64,000 nt of DNA from positions 254,756,802 through 254,820,801 of the forward strand of contig CAKMRJ010005634.1 of the NCBI GenBank assembly GCA_928212115.1, read 5' to 3'. The position numbers and the translations under genes are program-made. This stretch comes from Lactuca virosa. Taxonomy: Eukaryota > Streptophyta > Magnoliopsida > Asterales > Asteraceae. Within the stretch, counting starts at the first letter, position 1. Every line of letters begins with the position of its first letter. The notes below the pieces were generated by a model, which saw only the letters and a list, made by a program, of their open reading frames with translations, made no database searches and had not been told where the DNA came from. This document shows, piece by piece, positions 32,601 to 43,054 of the stretch.

Positions 32601-33432
32601 TTTGGAACGAAGTATGATTCATCTTCTTGATTTTAACCATTCCAACAATTCATGAATCCTCTTCTTAGCCATAAAATTCACTAAGATGTACTTAGAGGAT
32701 GAATTGTGACATGGTTTCTTAATCATTAAGATGATCATAAAACAAGATACTAAAGTACTCTCCCATCTTTTCAGATTTGAGAAACTTTTATCTTTCTGCC
32801 CAATTTGATTCTTCCCATTCGTCCTGCCATACATTGAAACTTTTCCAATGTTTCAGAGTTGTACTTCAACTTGTAGGTACAACCATGTTTACTAAACTTT
32901 AGTAAATCATGACGAATAGTCTTATCGATCTTTGTGGTGGACTTTGATCTGCACACACCCAGTGTACCTGATCCTTTAGTCTTTCACCTGTCTCACATAT
33001 ACATGTGGTCAGGGAATTAGTCTTAACTTTCCAAAAATGAAAATTCTCATTCATCATGCAATACAACCTGCATGATTCCAAGTTTCAGTCCAATTGAAAC
33101 CTTGGGTGATGAGAATCTTTCCTTATTTGATAAATTTAGACACTACCACTAATGAAAGAATCAAATGCACATTTCCATTATTGCTAGAACCATACAAACA
33201 TCAATTTTTCATAAAATGCCATTGCAAGGAGATATAATAAAATAAAACAAAATTTTATTTATTTATAAATGCGGAAAAACTTTTTCCTTACAATGCAACT
33301 TTAAATGAAAACTATGCTATTACATATCTTCTAGCAATATATCATAACTCTTATGTAGCAGCTCAAGAATCCGATCTTCGAACCATGCGATTGAAATCCA
33401 TATTCGCTATCAGATTCAGCATACTCCTTTTA
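29672..33432 (-). other. Non-coding internal part of the nested copia element
   Basis: This is where pol should be, but no YVDD, DDE, RNase H or protease motif is visible on either strand. Inverted repeats occur at 30951-30971, 31316-31363, 31777-31820 and 31838-31890. A stretch of about 170 bp (31202-31371) is absent from the related element near 2940. Short minus-strand frames at 32619-33081 are not assignable. Confidence 0.6.
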
Positions 33433-34131
33433 TTAAGTGTCCTTCCCTTTGCTTGATCCTGAAGCAGAGTCAAACCTTTTGTTTCTACTTGCTTTCAGAT
33501 CTTTTAGGTATTCAGGGTAGCTTCGCTTCCAATGTCCCTTCTCATGACAATAAAAACATATAGACTCTTTAGGAATGGTACACGAGATTATCATAGACTT
33601 AGCCTTTCCCTTTGCCTTTTAGTCAACCGGGTTGACCAAGGCCGATCCCTTTCCATTGGGAAGAAAAGGCTTTTCTGGACTTCCAATGTTACCATTGTCC
33701 ATGTCCATGGAAGTTTAAGAAATAGACCTTCCACCCATATTTGCTTGACCATTGCGCCACATCATTTCTGACTCAGCAGCAACAAGCAAATAAGATAGAT
33801 CTATTAGGGTCATGTCATGATCTATCACATAGTAGTTCTTAATGAACTCACTATATGAATCTGGAAGTGACTGAAGAACCCAGTCAATAGCTAACTTCCT
33901 TGGGACAACGACACCCAACATTCTCAACCTGTCAAAATGTGACTTCATTCCTAAGACATGAGTGCACACAGGTCTTCCATCTTTATGTTTCATCGCTAGT
34001 AGGGCTTGAGTGACCTTGAATTTTTCAAGTCTTCGACCTTGTGGGTCAGGGAGAATAAATGGAGGAGGTGGAGGTAGAGAAGTATGATTTCCATGAGATT
34101 TGGGACGATCACAATTGTCTAAACCAGACAT
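33433..34131 (-). pseudogene. gag: copia gag with two in-frame stops, copy 1
   Basis: 233 codons from ATG at 34129-34131 to TAA at 33433-33435, with in-frame stops at about 33715-33717 and near 33622. It contains the proline run, the gag core (RRLEKFKVTQALLAMKHKDG, then VLQSLPDSYSEFIKNYY), the alpha-helical tail and a zinc knuckle reading CFYCHEKGHWKRSY, in which the last cysteine is replaced. The final residues are basic and Ser-rich. Compared with the gag at 5877-6563, it keeps the glutamine that is a stop there, but is broken elsewhere. Family role: particle and RNA packaging. Confidence 0.85.
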
Positions 34132-35702
34132 CTACAATGGGAGATATTCAAGTTAGTTGATTTTAAGTCCTTAATATAACACCCAATATGAAATATTAAG
34201 GCTAGGACCCAACACAATATTTTATAACTTGGAAGAGGGATGTCGTAATCCAAGCTATAAAATATTTGAAGGTAGGTGAATGACGATTCACCAATTTCCA
34301 CCATAAAAAACGAAATAAATTATTAAGTTTTAATTGGATTTGAAACTCCTAGATCTTTTGAGATTCATTGAACTTTCAATGGCATGTTTCAATCTCGATT
34401 GTGCCCTTCAGATTTTGTGACTGGGATGCCGAGGATCACAAAACAAGGTGTGAATAACCATGCAAATTCACTTGGTACCCTTAATATTATCACCTAATCA
34501 ATGTGTCGGTTAACCACACACGCTCCACCGATCTATGATAAACATTAAGTCACCCTTCGTGATCCCTACTAGTCCAAGTTAGTGTGCCGGTTAACCACAC
34601 ACGCTCCACCAACGACTTGGTAAGGTACAAAGTGTGAATTTCATGGGCTAGAACCATATTCACATTTTCCTAAAGTAACTAAGATTGGGAATTATAAAAA
34701 TATTTAGTTACTTTATAATAATCCTTATACTTTTAATGAGAATTAAATTCATTGTCCTACCCGTTCGGCTAACGACCCTCCACCGATCAAGGAAGCGGTG
34801 GGTGAGAGTGGACACCCATTAAGTTGCCATTTTATAGGCAACAACCTTATACCCCTCTTATATACCGGCTTCGTGAATGAGGCCTACTAACGGTAAAACG
34901 ACTTAATCTTATACATATATATAATAATTAACCATTAATGTTATAAATAGTATAAGGGTTGAATTTTAACTTTTAAAACTCTAGGGTATGGAATTAAAGT
35001 TTGTGTGCAACTTTACAAATTCCAAAACTTGAGGGCAAGTTTTGAAAAATTCAAAAACTTTTGGATATTCATAACTTATGAGTTTTAATAAAGGTTTAAA
35101 AAACTTTTAATGAAGAGACTCTTGGACATCCATAACTTGAGGACAAGTTATGGAGTCCATAAAACCATTTATGTGAAAAACTCTTCAAAAGTGTAACTTA
35201 TAACTTCTTTAAATAAACCTTAAAAGAAAAACTTTTGGAATTCCATAACTTGAGGACAAGTTATGGAGTCCATTCAATGTCATAAAGATCAAGAATTATA
35301 CTATCAAAGAATTTGCACATAATTCCTATGATCTACCAAAACTCATAAGTTCATGAACATTCATAATCAACAACTTTCAAGAATCATATAAACATATATA
35401 AACTTGAAACTTCGATTATAACTTTGAAATTGGTTCACCACAATCATTACCACATCAAAAACAGGTTTTACAAGTCCAAAACAGTTTAAGGTAATGATTC
35501 TAGACCAATTCCAACACAAAATCTCGAAAATCTGCACTCAGGCCTGCCAACTCGTCGAGTGCATGAACTGACTCGGCGAGTTGGTTGAATATATGCATGA
35601 ACTCGGCGAGTTCCACGAGGGACTCGGCAAGTCAGCTGTGCAGAATGCAGTTTTTTGACATTTTTCAGCTATTTGCATCAAGTATTCAAGAAAACAAGCC
35701 TA
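34132..35702 (-). other. Hairpin-rich leader of nested copia element, copy 1
   Basis: About 1.57 kb between gag and primer site with no coding content. Inverted repeats with conserved loops at 34216-34266, 34413-34443, 34499-34536, 34574-34620, 34782-34803, 35023-35044, 35130-35153 and 35243-35266, and four ACTCGNCGAGT-type motifs at 35550-35635, 70-160 bp from the primer site. Confidence 0.7.
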
Positions 35703-35715
35703 GGCTCTGATACCA
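35703..35715 (-). other. Primer binding site of nested copia element, copy 1
   Basis: Minus strand TGGTATCAGAGCC, one base from the LTR; initiator-Met-tRNA type. Confidence 0.92.
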
Positions 35716-35716
35716 C

Positions 35717-36479
35717 TGTTGGGTTTTGATCATTCTAACACTCCTAAGGTGTACATGCAACCCTAATAACCTTGGATCTATGTTTTCTCTAAAACACATG
35801 CAAATAAGAATTTCCAAGGTTTTCATCCTAACTAGCATAACATGCAAAGTAGAATCATAATATACTAGAAGAATGACATACCTTTTGATAGTGATTGATT
35901 GCTTGGAGTTTGAAAGCCTAGCACCAATAGTGTGAATGCCTCAAGTGGAATCACAAATCACCACAAACCTTGGAACCTTGAGAGAATAATATATGTGCTC
36001 TAGAAATTAGGCCACCACTCTTGTTCACACACAACTAGTCATTTCAAGCATCATAAGCTCCTTTATATAGTGTGGAGGATTAGGGTTACATCCATGTAAA
36101 CCCTAATACCCATGAATCTTCCTTTCCAAGGATCCATGGGTTAAAAGCTCCATGGACTATCCATGGATTCCCATGCATGCCAAGCCCATTCCAAATGAGT
36201 ATTAGCCCACACTACATAAAATACAAGAGCCCATATTTAATTAGTCACCTTTTTATCACCAAATTAATTCTAAATTAATTTATGACCAATACTAATTAAA
36301 TAATATGATTTAATATTAATATATTATAACTTATAATATATTAATAAAGCATGAACATACTATTCTTAAAAGATTATCCAAACAAAATTGTTCGGGTGAA
36401 GTGCAACCCAAATGGACCATGCCGGGTCGGGTCAAGTACATCTCAAATATTGTCATGGACTTAGACACCTTATCCAACA
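35717..36479 (-). mobile_element. 5' LTR of nested copia element, copy 1
   Basis: 763 bp, TATATAAA (minus strand) at 36062-36069. It contains CCATGG palindromes (36135-36166), a TTAGGGTTACAT/ATGTAAACCCTAA inverted repeat next to the TATA box, and AT-rich nested inverted repeats. Confidence 0.92.
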
Positions 36480-36484
36480 ACCTT

Positions 36485-38658
36485 CACAATGCCAACTTCA
36501 GTTCCTATTTCCGATGATTTCTTTCAAGACTTTTCTCCACCATCACCCACTGCTACAACAACACCAATCCCAATTGCTCCCTGCCCAAATGTTTCTATGC
36601 GTGTTTCGCAACCTGAAGTTTTAATTCCATCATCGAATCCGCTGTTCACTTACTCCACAGCAACCACAACAACCACAACAAGTTTTCCACCCATCACTAC
36701 CAACGTATCTGATACGGGAGTAATGGCTTCTGGTTTCTTTGTTGGTCCAGAATCCACTCCCATCTCACCATTGCATCAAGATGATCTAGACATTGTATTT
36801 GGTGATGACCGGGATGCATTTGAAGCTTTTCACTTTAGTCCTTTCAATGTCCAACCATAAAGTGATGAAGACGATGCTCCCATGATTGCAAAGCAGTTCA
36901 AGGAACTGAACTCCAAGATGGATTCCTTGATTGAGTCATCCAAAGCCTCGTCCAGCGATGAATACTCACAGGCTTCTGTCAAATCCTTCTTGGAAACTCT
37001 TACGAAGGAGCATGCTTCCAACCTTGCTCTCACCAATAAAGCCGTTGCATATTTTGCACAAACTAGCAAGGACACGACCGAAAACGTCACAAAACTACTT
37101 TCTGATGCTCAAGCTTTTATGGGCACATTCCATACATCCTTTGAGTCCAACACTGCGAAAGCGAATCAGGTGATTTCCACTCTTGGAACGTATCTTCATG
37201 TTGAAAAGGATTCTATTAAGAAGGTTCGCACCGCCATATAGTCAGATAATGCAGAGTTTCAGACTTCCATCTCCTAAAAAATCGACAAGATTCAGGTTGA
37301 TCAAGCTCATGAAAACAAGATTATGGATGAGCTTGCTGTGAAGACTGAGCGTGTAAAGGTTCTTACAGTGAAATTAACTGCTACCAAAAAATAGATTGCT
37401 GATCTCAAATCTGAGAACGCTATCATTCACATGTGTGTTGCTGATGCGAATGGTGAGTTACACAATCTGATAGAGACTTGCGACTCTCTGCTTACTGTTT
37501 TCGTCCGTCAACATCCCGCAAAGAAACTATAGCCTAACTTCTCTATGCGAATGGTGAGTTACACAATCTCACAGGATTCATGGTGTTTTGGAATCTTCCA
37601 TTCCAAAACAAGGGGGAGAAGCAACGAAAGAGGCACAAAAAGCAACAACCGAAAGTGTCAAGAAAGCAGCTGGGGGTGATGATTTTCAAGAACAAAAGCC
37701 CAAAGTTAACAAACCGAAGGTTAATGCAGCTTCGAGTTCGAGGGGCAAAGAGAAGATTATTAATGACAGTGAAGAGGATGAACCTGATGAGCATGAGTTG
37801 AAACGAAGGAAGGCTCATGAAGCTGAGATTGATGAAAATAAATGTATAGTCAAAGAAGCTGAAGAGAAATCAAGGCTTGCTCGTGAAGTAGAGGAAACAC
37901 TGAAAGCTTAGAAAACCATCTTTCCTATGTGGACACTTGAGCGAATTCTGAAAAAAGCCATTGAAAATCCGAATGTTTATTGGCTAGAGCCTGTTGGATA
38001 TTTTGACTTGGAGAATTCTTCGGATTTACAGCTCGATTTGCCCATTACTCTGAGGGCTTTTCTCTTTCGCAACTTTGACTTAATTGTGAACGCTTCTGCA
38101 GCTGATAAAGGTGTTGATCAGGCTCTACATTCATTTTATTTGAAGCACATGAGGCCACAATACGAAACGTGGAGCTCAAAGAAGATTCTAGTTGTTAAGG
38201 TGCATGGACCAATTGAACCTGAGAGCTTCATCAATTCTCGTTTCAAGGTTGCTCGTGGGGTAGTGAGTTCAACTCATGAATTTACTCTCGCAGATTTGTC
38301 CTATCTCAACCCATTCGATTGGGTTTCTCTATTACTTCTACTGATGAAGGATCCATAGAAGTTCGAGCCTATCATTGGACATCTAAAACGAATGTTCGTC
38401 ATCTACATCCAAGAGATTGCGCAGATGGATGTGGTGATTGTTGTTGTTCTGTACAAGAAACCTACTGTTCTCCCCAAAGAGCCTATGAAGAATCTTGATA
38501 CGATGAAGTTGGGGAGGATACAAAATAAGGACTGGAGTGTTTCATTTCAGATAAGAGAGGCGCCAGATGCGAACTTTCATAGAACCTACTTCTATTTTCC
38601 AGACAAGCATCTGTACTCCTCTTCCTGTCTTAAATACATCGTGGACTTCGTAAGTTAG
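36485..38658 (+). pseudogene. SIRE-type 3' ORF, C-terminal part, copy 1
   Basis: Continues in frame from 28908 across the inserted element. Order: Ser/Thr/Pro-rich region with runs of threonine (36485-36700), acidic linker, long coiled coil (36880-37520, KQFKELNSKMDSLIESS onward), a charged region (37588-37910, KRRKAHEAEIDENK) and a C-terminal globular domain (37927-38658) that I do not recognise. Stops at 36858, 37239, about 37273 and 37392, a frameshift near 37540, then stops at 37909, 38356 and 38656. A 24-base segment is repeated at 37445-37468 and 37546-37569. The full ORF would be over 1000 codons. Function unknown; no membrane anchor is seen. Confidence 0.75.
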
Positions 38659-38805
38659 AATAAAGCGAACAGTGTTGCGGACAAGAAGTGTTAATTAGAC
38701 ATCATCAACTGGTAGGTCCTGGTTTTCAAGTCCTTGCTGGGTATTATGCCGAAGTTGTTCAAAGTGCAAAAGCGACAACAACAATGAAGAATCTTCCTTC
38801 CTAAC

Positions 38806-38823
38806 AAACACAAAGGGGGAGAT
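38806..38823 (+). other. Polypurine tract of the SIRE element, copy 1
   Basis: CACAAAGGGGGAGAT directly before the LTR start TGTTGGGGATATATTG; the expected plus-strand primer. Confidence 0.85.
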
Positions 38824-39171
38824 TGTTGGGGATATATTGTGTTGTGTCAATTTTGTATTATTATAGTCCATTAGTAACGGGTTGGGCCTGTCCACCCGAT
38901 TTATTTATTGTGCTAGGGTGAGGGTATTTATAGTGCATGCATGCACCGTGTTTTAAAAAGAATCTTGTAATCCTTCTCTACCCTTACAGTAGCAATTCTT
39001 TATCGAGTTCTTCTAAGGCATAAATTATTAATCATTCGGAACAACTTTGTTCTTCATTCTTGGTATTCGATTTCTTTACCTGTTTGAATCTAATCGATCT
39101 TACAAGTTTTATTCTCTTCACTAAGGTTTAACCTCTGATCGGTTTAGGCGGTTCGTGTAGCTGATTCTACA
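38824..39171 (+). mobile_element. 3' LTR of the SIRE element, copy 1
   Basis: Starts TGTTGGGGATATATTG and probably ends at TTCTACA, followed by GGACT, which also precedes the 5' LTR stub. At 348 bp it is short; the right edge rests on the CA terminus and GGACT only. Its first 175 bp match the 5' stub with several differences, so the SIRE insertion is older than the nested copia insertion. Confidence 0.7.
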
Positions 39172-39298
39172 GGACTCGAAGTAGTTGGGATCATTGAAAG
39201 ATCTAGTATGTTTGAACCATAACACTTGTGTGAAAGATTATGGTGGTACCATAGTAGTTACTTGAAAAACAATGGTAGGATCATTGAAAGATCTAGTA
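39172..39298. other. Spacer with a 22-bp direct repeat, copy 1
   Basis: GGATCATTGAAAGATCTAGT and two further bases occur at 39188-39209 and 39278-39299, 90 bp apart. The second copy ends at the start of the following LTR. Confidence 0.7.
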
Positions 39299-39466
39299 TA
39301 CTCAAGATTCATATTAAAGTGATATTACTAATTAACATATTATATTAAAGGGGTCACACTAACAACAATTTGATACAACTGATTATTTAGAAATTGGATT
39401 TAATAAATATTCAATAAAATCTTTTAGTAAACTGGGAAGATATTTATTTCATGGAAATAATTATTT
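39299..39466 (+). mobile_element. First 168 bp of a copia LTR, cut by the duplication junction
   Basis: Identical except for a few bases to 52684-52851, the start of the full LTR. The start TG is mutated to TA here. The LTR stops at ATTT where copy 2 of the duplication begins. Confidence 0.85.
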
Positions 39467-39560
39467 GTAGTATTCTATTCATCCGCGAATGCTCGTAGTT
39501 ATTCGTAGTCCACTATTCATCCGTGAACGCTCGTAGTGACTCGCAGTCCATTGTTCATTC

Positions 39561-41017
39561 GGAGGTTCGGAACTTCTTGTATATTTTCGTATATTTCGTG
39601 TGTTTCTACTTATTTAATTTTTCTGTTTTTATTTCTTTTTCAGAAAATTCAAAATCCAAAAATATTTTATTTCTGATTTTATTTCCTTTTCAAAAAAAAA
39701 TCAAAATTCCAAAAATATTTTCTATTTTTTTTATTTTTTTATTTTTTTATATAAAACATTAAAATAATTGATAATTGAGCAGGACTGACAAACCATATCA
39801 TGATACTCTCAATTACGAATGATGGGGCAGGTATTGAATTTCTAATCTTTACACTAGTTAAGTGTCCCTAGAAGCATGTTGTTGCATGTAGTCCGAAGCC
39901 TCTGAGACTCTATGTTTGAAGCCTTAATGAATTGATAATACCAATCATTTCTTCCCAATCAGGCTGATATTCACATAAGTCATTGAGCTACCTTACTCTT
40001 CTCACATTGAGTTAAGAGTTGACTGCTTGGTCACTTTCTCTTCGGAACCATCTCCAATATTTCTCCATCTCATTCATTTCCACACTCGTAACCCTTGAGA
40101 CTCTCAGAAATTACCACTGAGGTTTATGGTTGCACAATCTCTGTGTTTATGATCTTAAATTTGGTATCACCACAAATTTAGTGAAACCCAAAATCCAACA
40201 CATATTTATGCATTGACGGTGAACAATTTAAATGGTCTAGATTAATCACCATGGAATTGACGAAACTCCACTTTTGTGGTTCGTACCTTGAAATCTCTTT
40301 TTATTTTTGCGAGATCTTAATGAAATATTCTAGACGTAAGACTTTTCTTCCCATAAGATCCAATTTTTATTTTTCTTGAGATTCCCATATTATCCAACCA
40401 CTCAAAAAATTTCCAAAGCATACTTGTTCTTATGGCTACACTGGTCAAACAAGTATTTCATACGAACGTTCGGGCTTATATTGAGTTTTGGGCTTAGTTG
40501 AAGAGGAAGCCACCCCTTTCGCCTTATTAAAAGAAGCCTTTCACTGTTTCTCCACAAACAGATGATCGTAATTCAACGAGACGTCACACAAGCACTTCAA
40601 AGTCTCTCTTGACTGCGAAAGAAGAGATCGTTGCCCGGGATCCATCTGCTTTATGTCTTTATTGACATCACTAGAATCCCCTAGAGAACTTGTTTTATTT
40701 CTTTATCTTTGGCACACTCTTGCACGAAGATCTTAATGATTTTTAAAATTCTGGTTCGTTGTCCTAATAGTTACTTTTAAGTTTGGAGTACTGTAAATGG
40801 TGATCAATTGCGAAAGTACGAAACTCCGAAAGTTAGCAACTGAAACGGCGGTATTTTATGGATAAGATTTGAATTTAGGGGCGTGAAATTTGAAACGACA
40901 CCTGATGTCACACCGCCTGACACACGTCATCTGACATAGCTGTCACTTACGTCTTTTTAGGCGACTTTTCAGTGACTTGATTAACCAACCGCCGGATTTC
41001 TCTCACTTATCAAACGG
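39561..41017 (+). other. SIRE spacer between pol and 3' ORF, copy 2
   Basis: Same as 26178-27634, with two substitutions noted (near 40360 and 40567). Here it has no pol in front of it, since the duplication starts after pol. Confidence 0.55.
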
Positions 41018-41026
41018 TATATAAAG
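41018..41026 (+). promoter_or_regulatory. TATA box upstream of the 3' ORF, copy 2
   Basis: TATATAAAG, identical to 27635-27643, with the same ACGTCA-type motifs upstream. Confidence 0.45.
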
Positions 41027-41126
41027 ATTTCGATGCTTCATTATTTCATTACCTCTTTCAAAAAGCACTCGAAATTCTCAGGTGATTTCTCTCTCTACTG
41101 TTCATCTTCTTCTTCACCAAGCAACT

Positions 41127-42291
41127 ATGGCCGCCTCATCTGAAACCCCTTCAGTCGCTGAACAAATGGCACAATCAACACTGCTCAACATCAAGACTAA
41201 CCAGTATCTTATTCTGGACCTTGATCCATCTAAGTACGACGCCTTTCTCCAACCGCTAATTGAGTGCCTGCGCTATTCTCCAGTGGTTATCGCTTTGACA
41301 AAAACTGAGAATGTACCCTTGGTTCATCTGTCCAAGGCGTACTCGACTGTTAGCTATCTCAAGGAGGAAGAGAAGATTACCTTTGAAATCAGTAACCAGA
41401 AAACCCACATCTCTAAGTCCAGGTTCTGTAGCTTGCTGGGTCTTCCTCAAGGTTGTGACCTAGTTGATCCAGAATCCATCTCCAACTCTACAATACGGGA
41501 GATGTTCTACAATATGGGATATCATGAAAACCTTGCAGTTATCTCCAAATTCAAGAAGCCTAACTTACCGCCAATGTGGAATGAGTTGTTTACCCTTATT
41601 TCAAAAGCTTCTCTGAAAGGGTAACAGGATCCGACTGTGCCAGTAAGTTCTTCATGACGATCATGTATGGTGTTTACTCCGGCGTTAATCTCGAGTACAG
41701 GACTGTGCTTTGGGTTCAACTCGTCCAGAGTACACTTTCTTCAACACGTCACAACGAGATTTCCTATGTACGTTTTTGGATGATCGTTGTTCAGAGGGCT
41801 ATCGATTGCCTCACCATTCCGGTGTTAGAGGGTTCGAGTATGGCTAACATTCAGATTTTCCACACCACGAACATCATCTTTTCAAATACTTCACGATTTA
41901 CCTTCATCGGTTCAATCCCAAAGACGATTCTTTGAAATGTCCCATCTGCGAGTGATGTTATCCGAGCCTATCGCAGTCTACCTGCTTCTGGTCCTTGTCC
42001 AATGACCTCTGAAATGTGGCAGGTTCTAGCGGAGGTTGATAAACCTAAGAAAGGGGGCAAGCGAAAGGCGAAGGCTGGACCCTCCGAAACTGCTCCGGAT
42101 CCAAAGAAGAAGAAGGTTAACCAAGATGCTCGCAGGCCAAGGACTCCTACTCCAGGTGCTGAGGAGGATTCGCAATCCAACACTATCTTGGACATTCGCA
42201 GTCCTGAGCAAGTCCAACACGAAGATGATACAGCTGCGACTTCGCATCCTATGGTTTCGGAGGCTACAACTACGAATCTTGAGGTAACCTT
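41127..42291 (+). pseudogene. SIRE-type 3' ORF, N-terminal part, copy 2
   Basis: I see no difference from 27744-28908: same ATG context, frameshift near 41593, TGA at 41933-41935, and ACCTT before the inserted element. Being identical in its disabling mutations, it was already broken before the duplication. Confidence 0.8.
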
Positions 42292-43054
42292 TGTTGGGTT
42301 TTGAGCATTCTAACACTCCTAAGGTGTACATGCAACCCTAATAACCTTGGATCTATGTTTTCTCTAAAATACATGCAAATAAGAATTTCCAAGGTTTTCA
42401 TCCTAACTAGCATAACATGCAAAGTAGAATCATAATATACTAGAAGAATGACATACCTTTTGATAGTGATTGATTGCTTGGAGTTTGAGAGCCTAGCACC
42501 AATAGTGTGAATGCCTCAAGTGGAATCACAAATCACCACAAACCTTGGAACCTTGAGAGAATAATATATGTGCTCTAGAAATTAGGCCACCACTCTTGTT
42601 CACACACAACTAGTCATTTCAAGCATCATAATCTCCTTTATATAGTGTGGAGGATTAGGGTTACATCCATGTAAACCCTAATACCCATGACTCTTCCTTT
42701 CCAAGGATCCATGGGTTAAAAGCTCCATGGACTATCCATGGATTCCCATGCATGCCAAGCCCATTCCAAATGAGTATTAGCCCACACTACATAAAATACA
42801 AGAGCGCATATTTAATTAGTCACCTTTTTGATCACCAAATTAATTCTAAATTAATTTATGACCAATACTAATTAAATAATATGATTTAATATTAATATAT
42901 TATAACTTATAATATATTAATAAAGCATGAACATACTATTCTCAAAAGATTATCCAAACAAATTGTTCGGGTGAAGTGCAACCCAAATGGACCATGCCGG
43001 GTCGGGTCAAGTACATCTCAAATATTGTTATGGACTTAGACACCTTATCCAACA
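42292..43054 (-). mobile_element. 3' LTR of nested copia element, copy 2
   Basis: No difference from 28909-29671 noticed. Confidence 0.9.

Larger units (their letters stand above)
28909..36479 (-). mobile_element. Complete minus-strand copia element nested in the 3' ORF, copy 1
   Basis: LTRs 28909-29671 and 35717-36479, perfect target-site duplication ACCTT (28904-28908, 36480-36484), primer site 35703-35715 and polypurine tract at 29672-29682, all on the minus strand. The two LTRs differ by eight substitutions and two one-base indels over 763 bp by eye (about 1 percent), so the insertion is fairly young. Only gag is recognisable; the 3.76 kb between gag and the 3' LTR has no RT, integrase or RNase H motif. 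It has the element's cis signals but would need proteins from a relative. Same family as 2015-9740. Confidence 0.92.
16380..39171 (+). mobile_element. SIRE/Maximus-type Ty1/copia element, broken by two insertions and duplicated at its 3' side
   Basis: Order on the plus strand: 5' LTR stub (16380-16555), gag (16556-19325), protease, integrase, RT and RNase H (19326-22377 and 25540-25963), spacer, long 3' ORF (27744-28908 and 36485-38658), polypurine tract and 3' LTR (38824-39171). A gene between pol and the 3' LTR is the hallmark of the SIRE lineage. GGACT occurs at 16374-16378 and 39172-39176, which fits a target-site duplication apart from one extra A on the left. Solo LTR 22378-25539 and copia element 28909-36479 are inserted into it. 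All reading frames are broken. Confidence 0.85.
26084..39466 (+). repeat. 13.38-kb tandem duplication, copy 1
   Basis: Starts in the 38-bp repeat after pol, covers the spacer, 3' ORF with its nested copia element, SIRE 3' LTR and about 170 bp of the next LTR. It is 13383 bp. The same sequence restarts at 39467. The four bases ATTT end the left flank (26080-26083), copy 1 (39463-39466) and copy 2 (52848-52851). Confidence 0.97.

Noticed and set aside
29672..33432. A hidden pol gene on the minus strand
   Set aside because: I looked for the reverse complement of YVDD, the integrase triad and RNase H blocks and found none; short frames there conflict with each other.
27744..38658. Functional viral envelope gene
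   Set aside because: Position is env-like only; no signal peptide or membrane anchor is visible, the basic tract suggests the nucleus, and the frame is broken.
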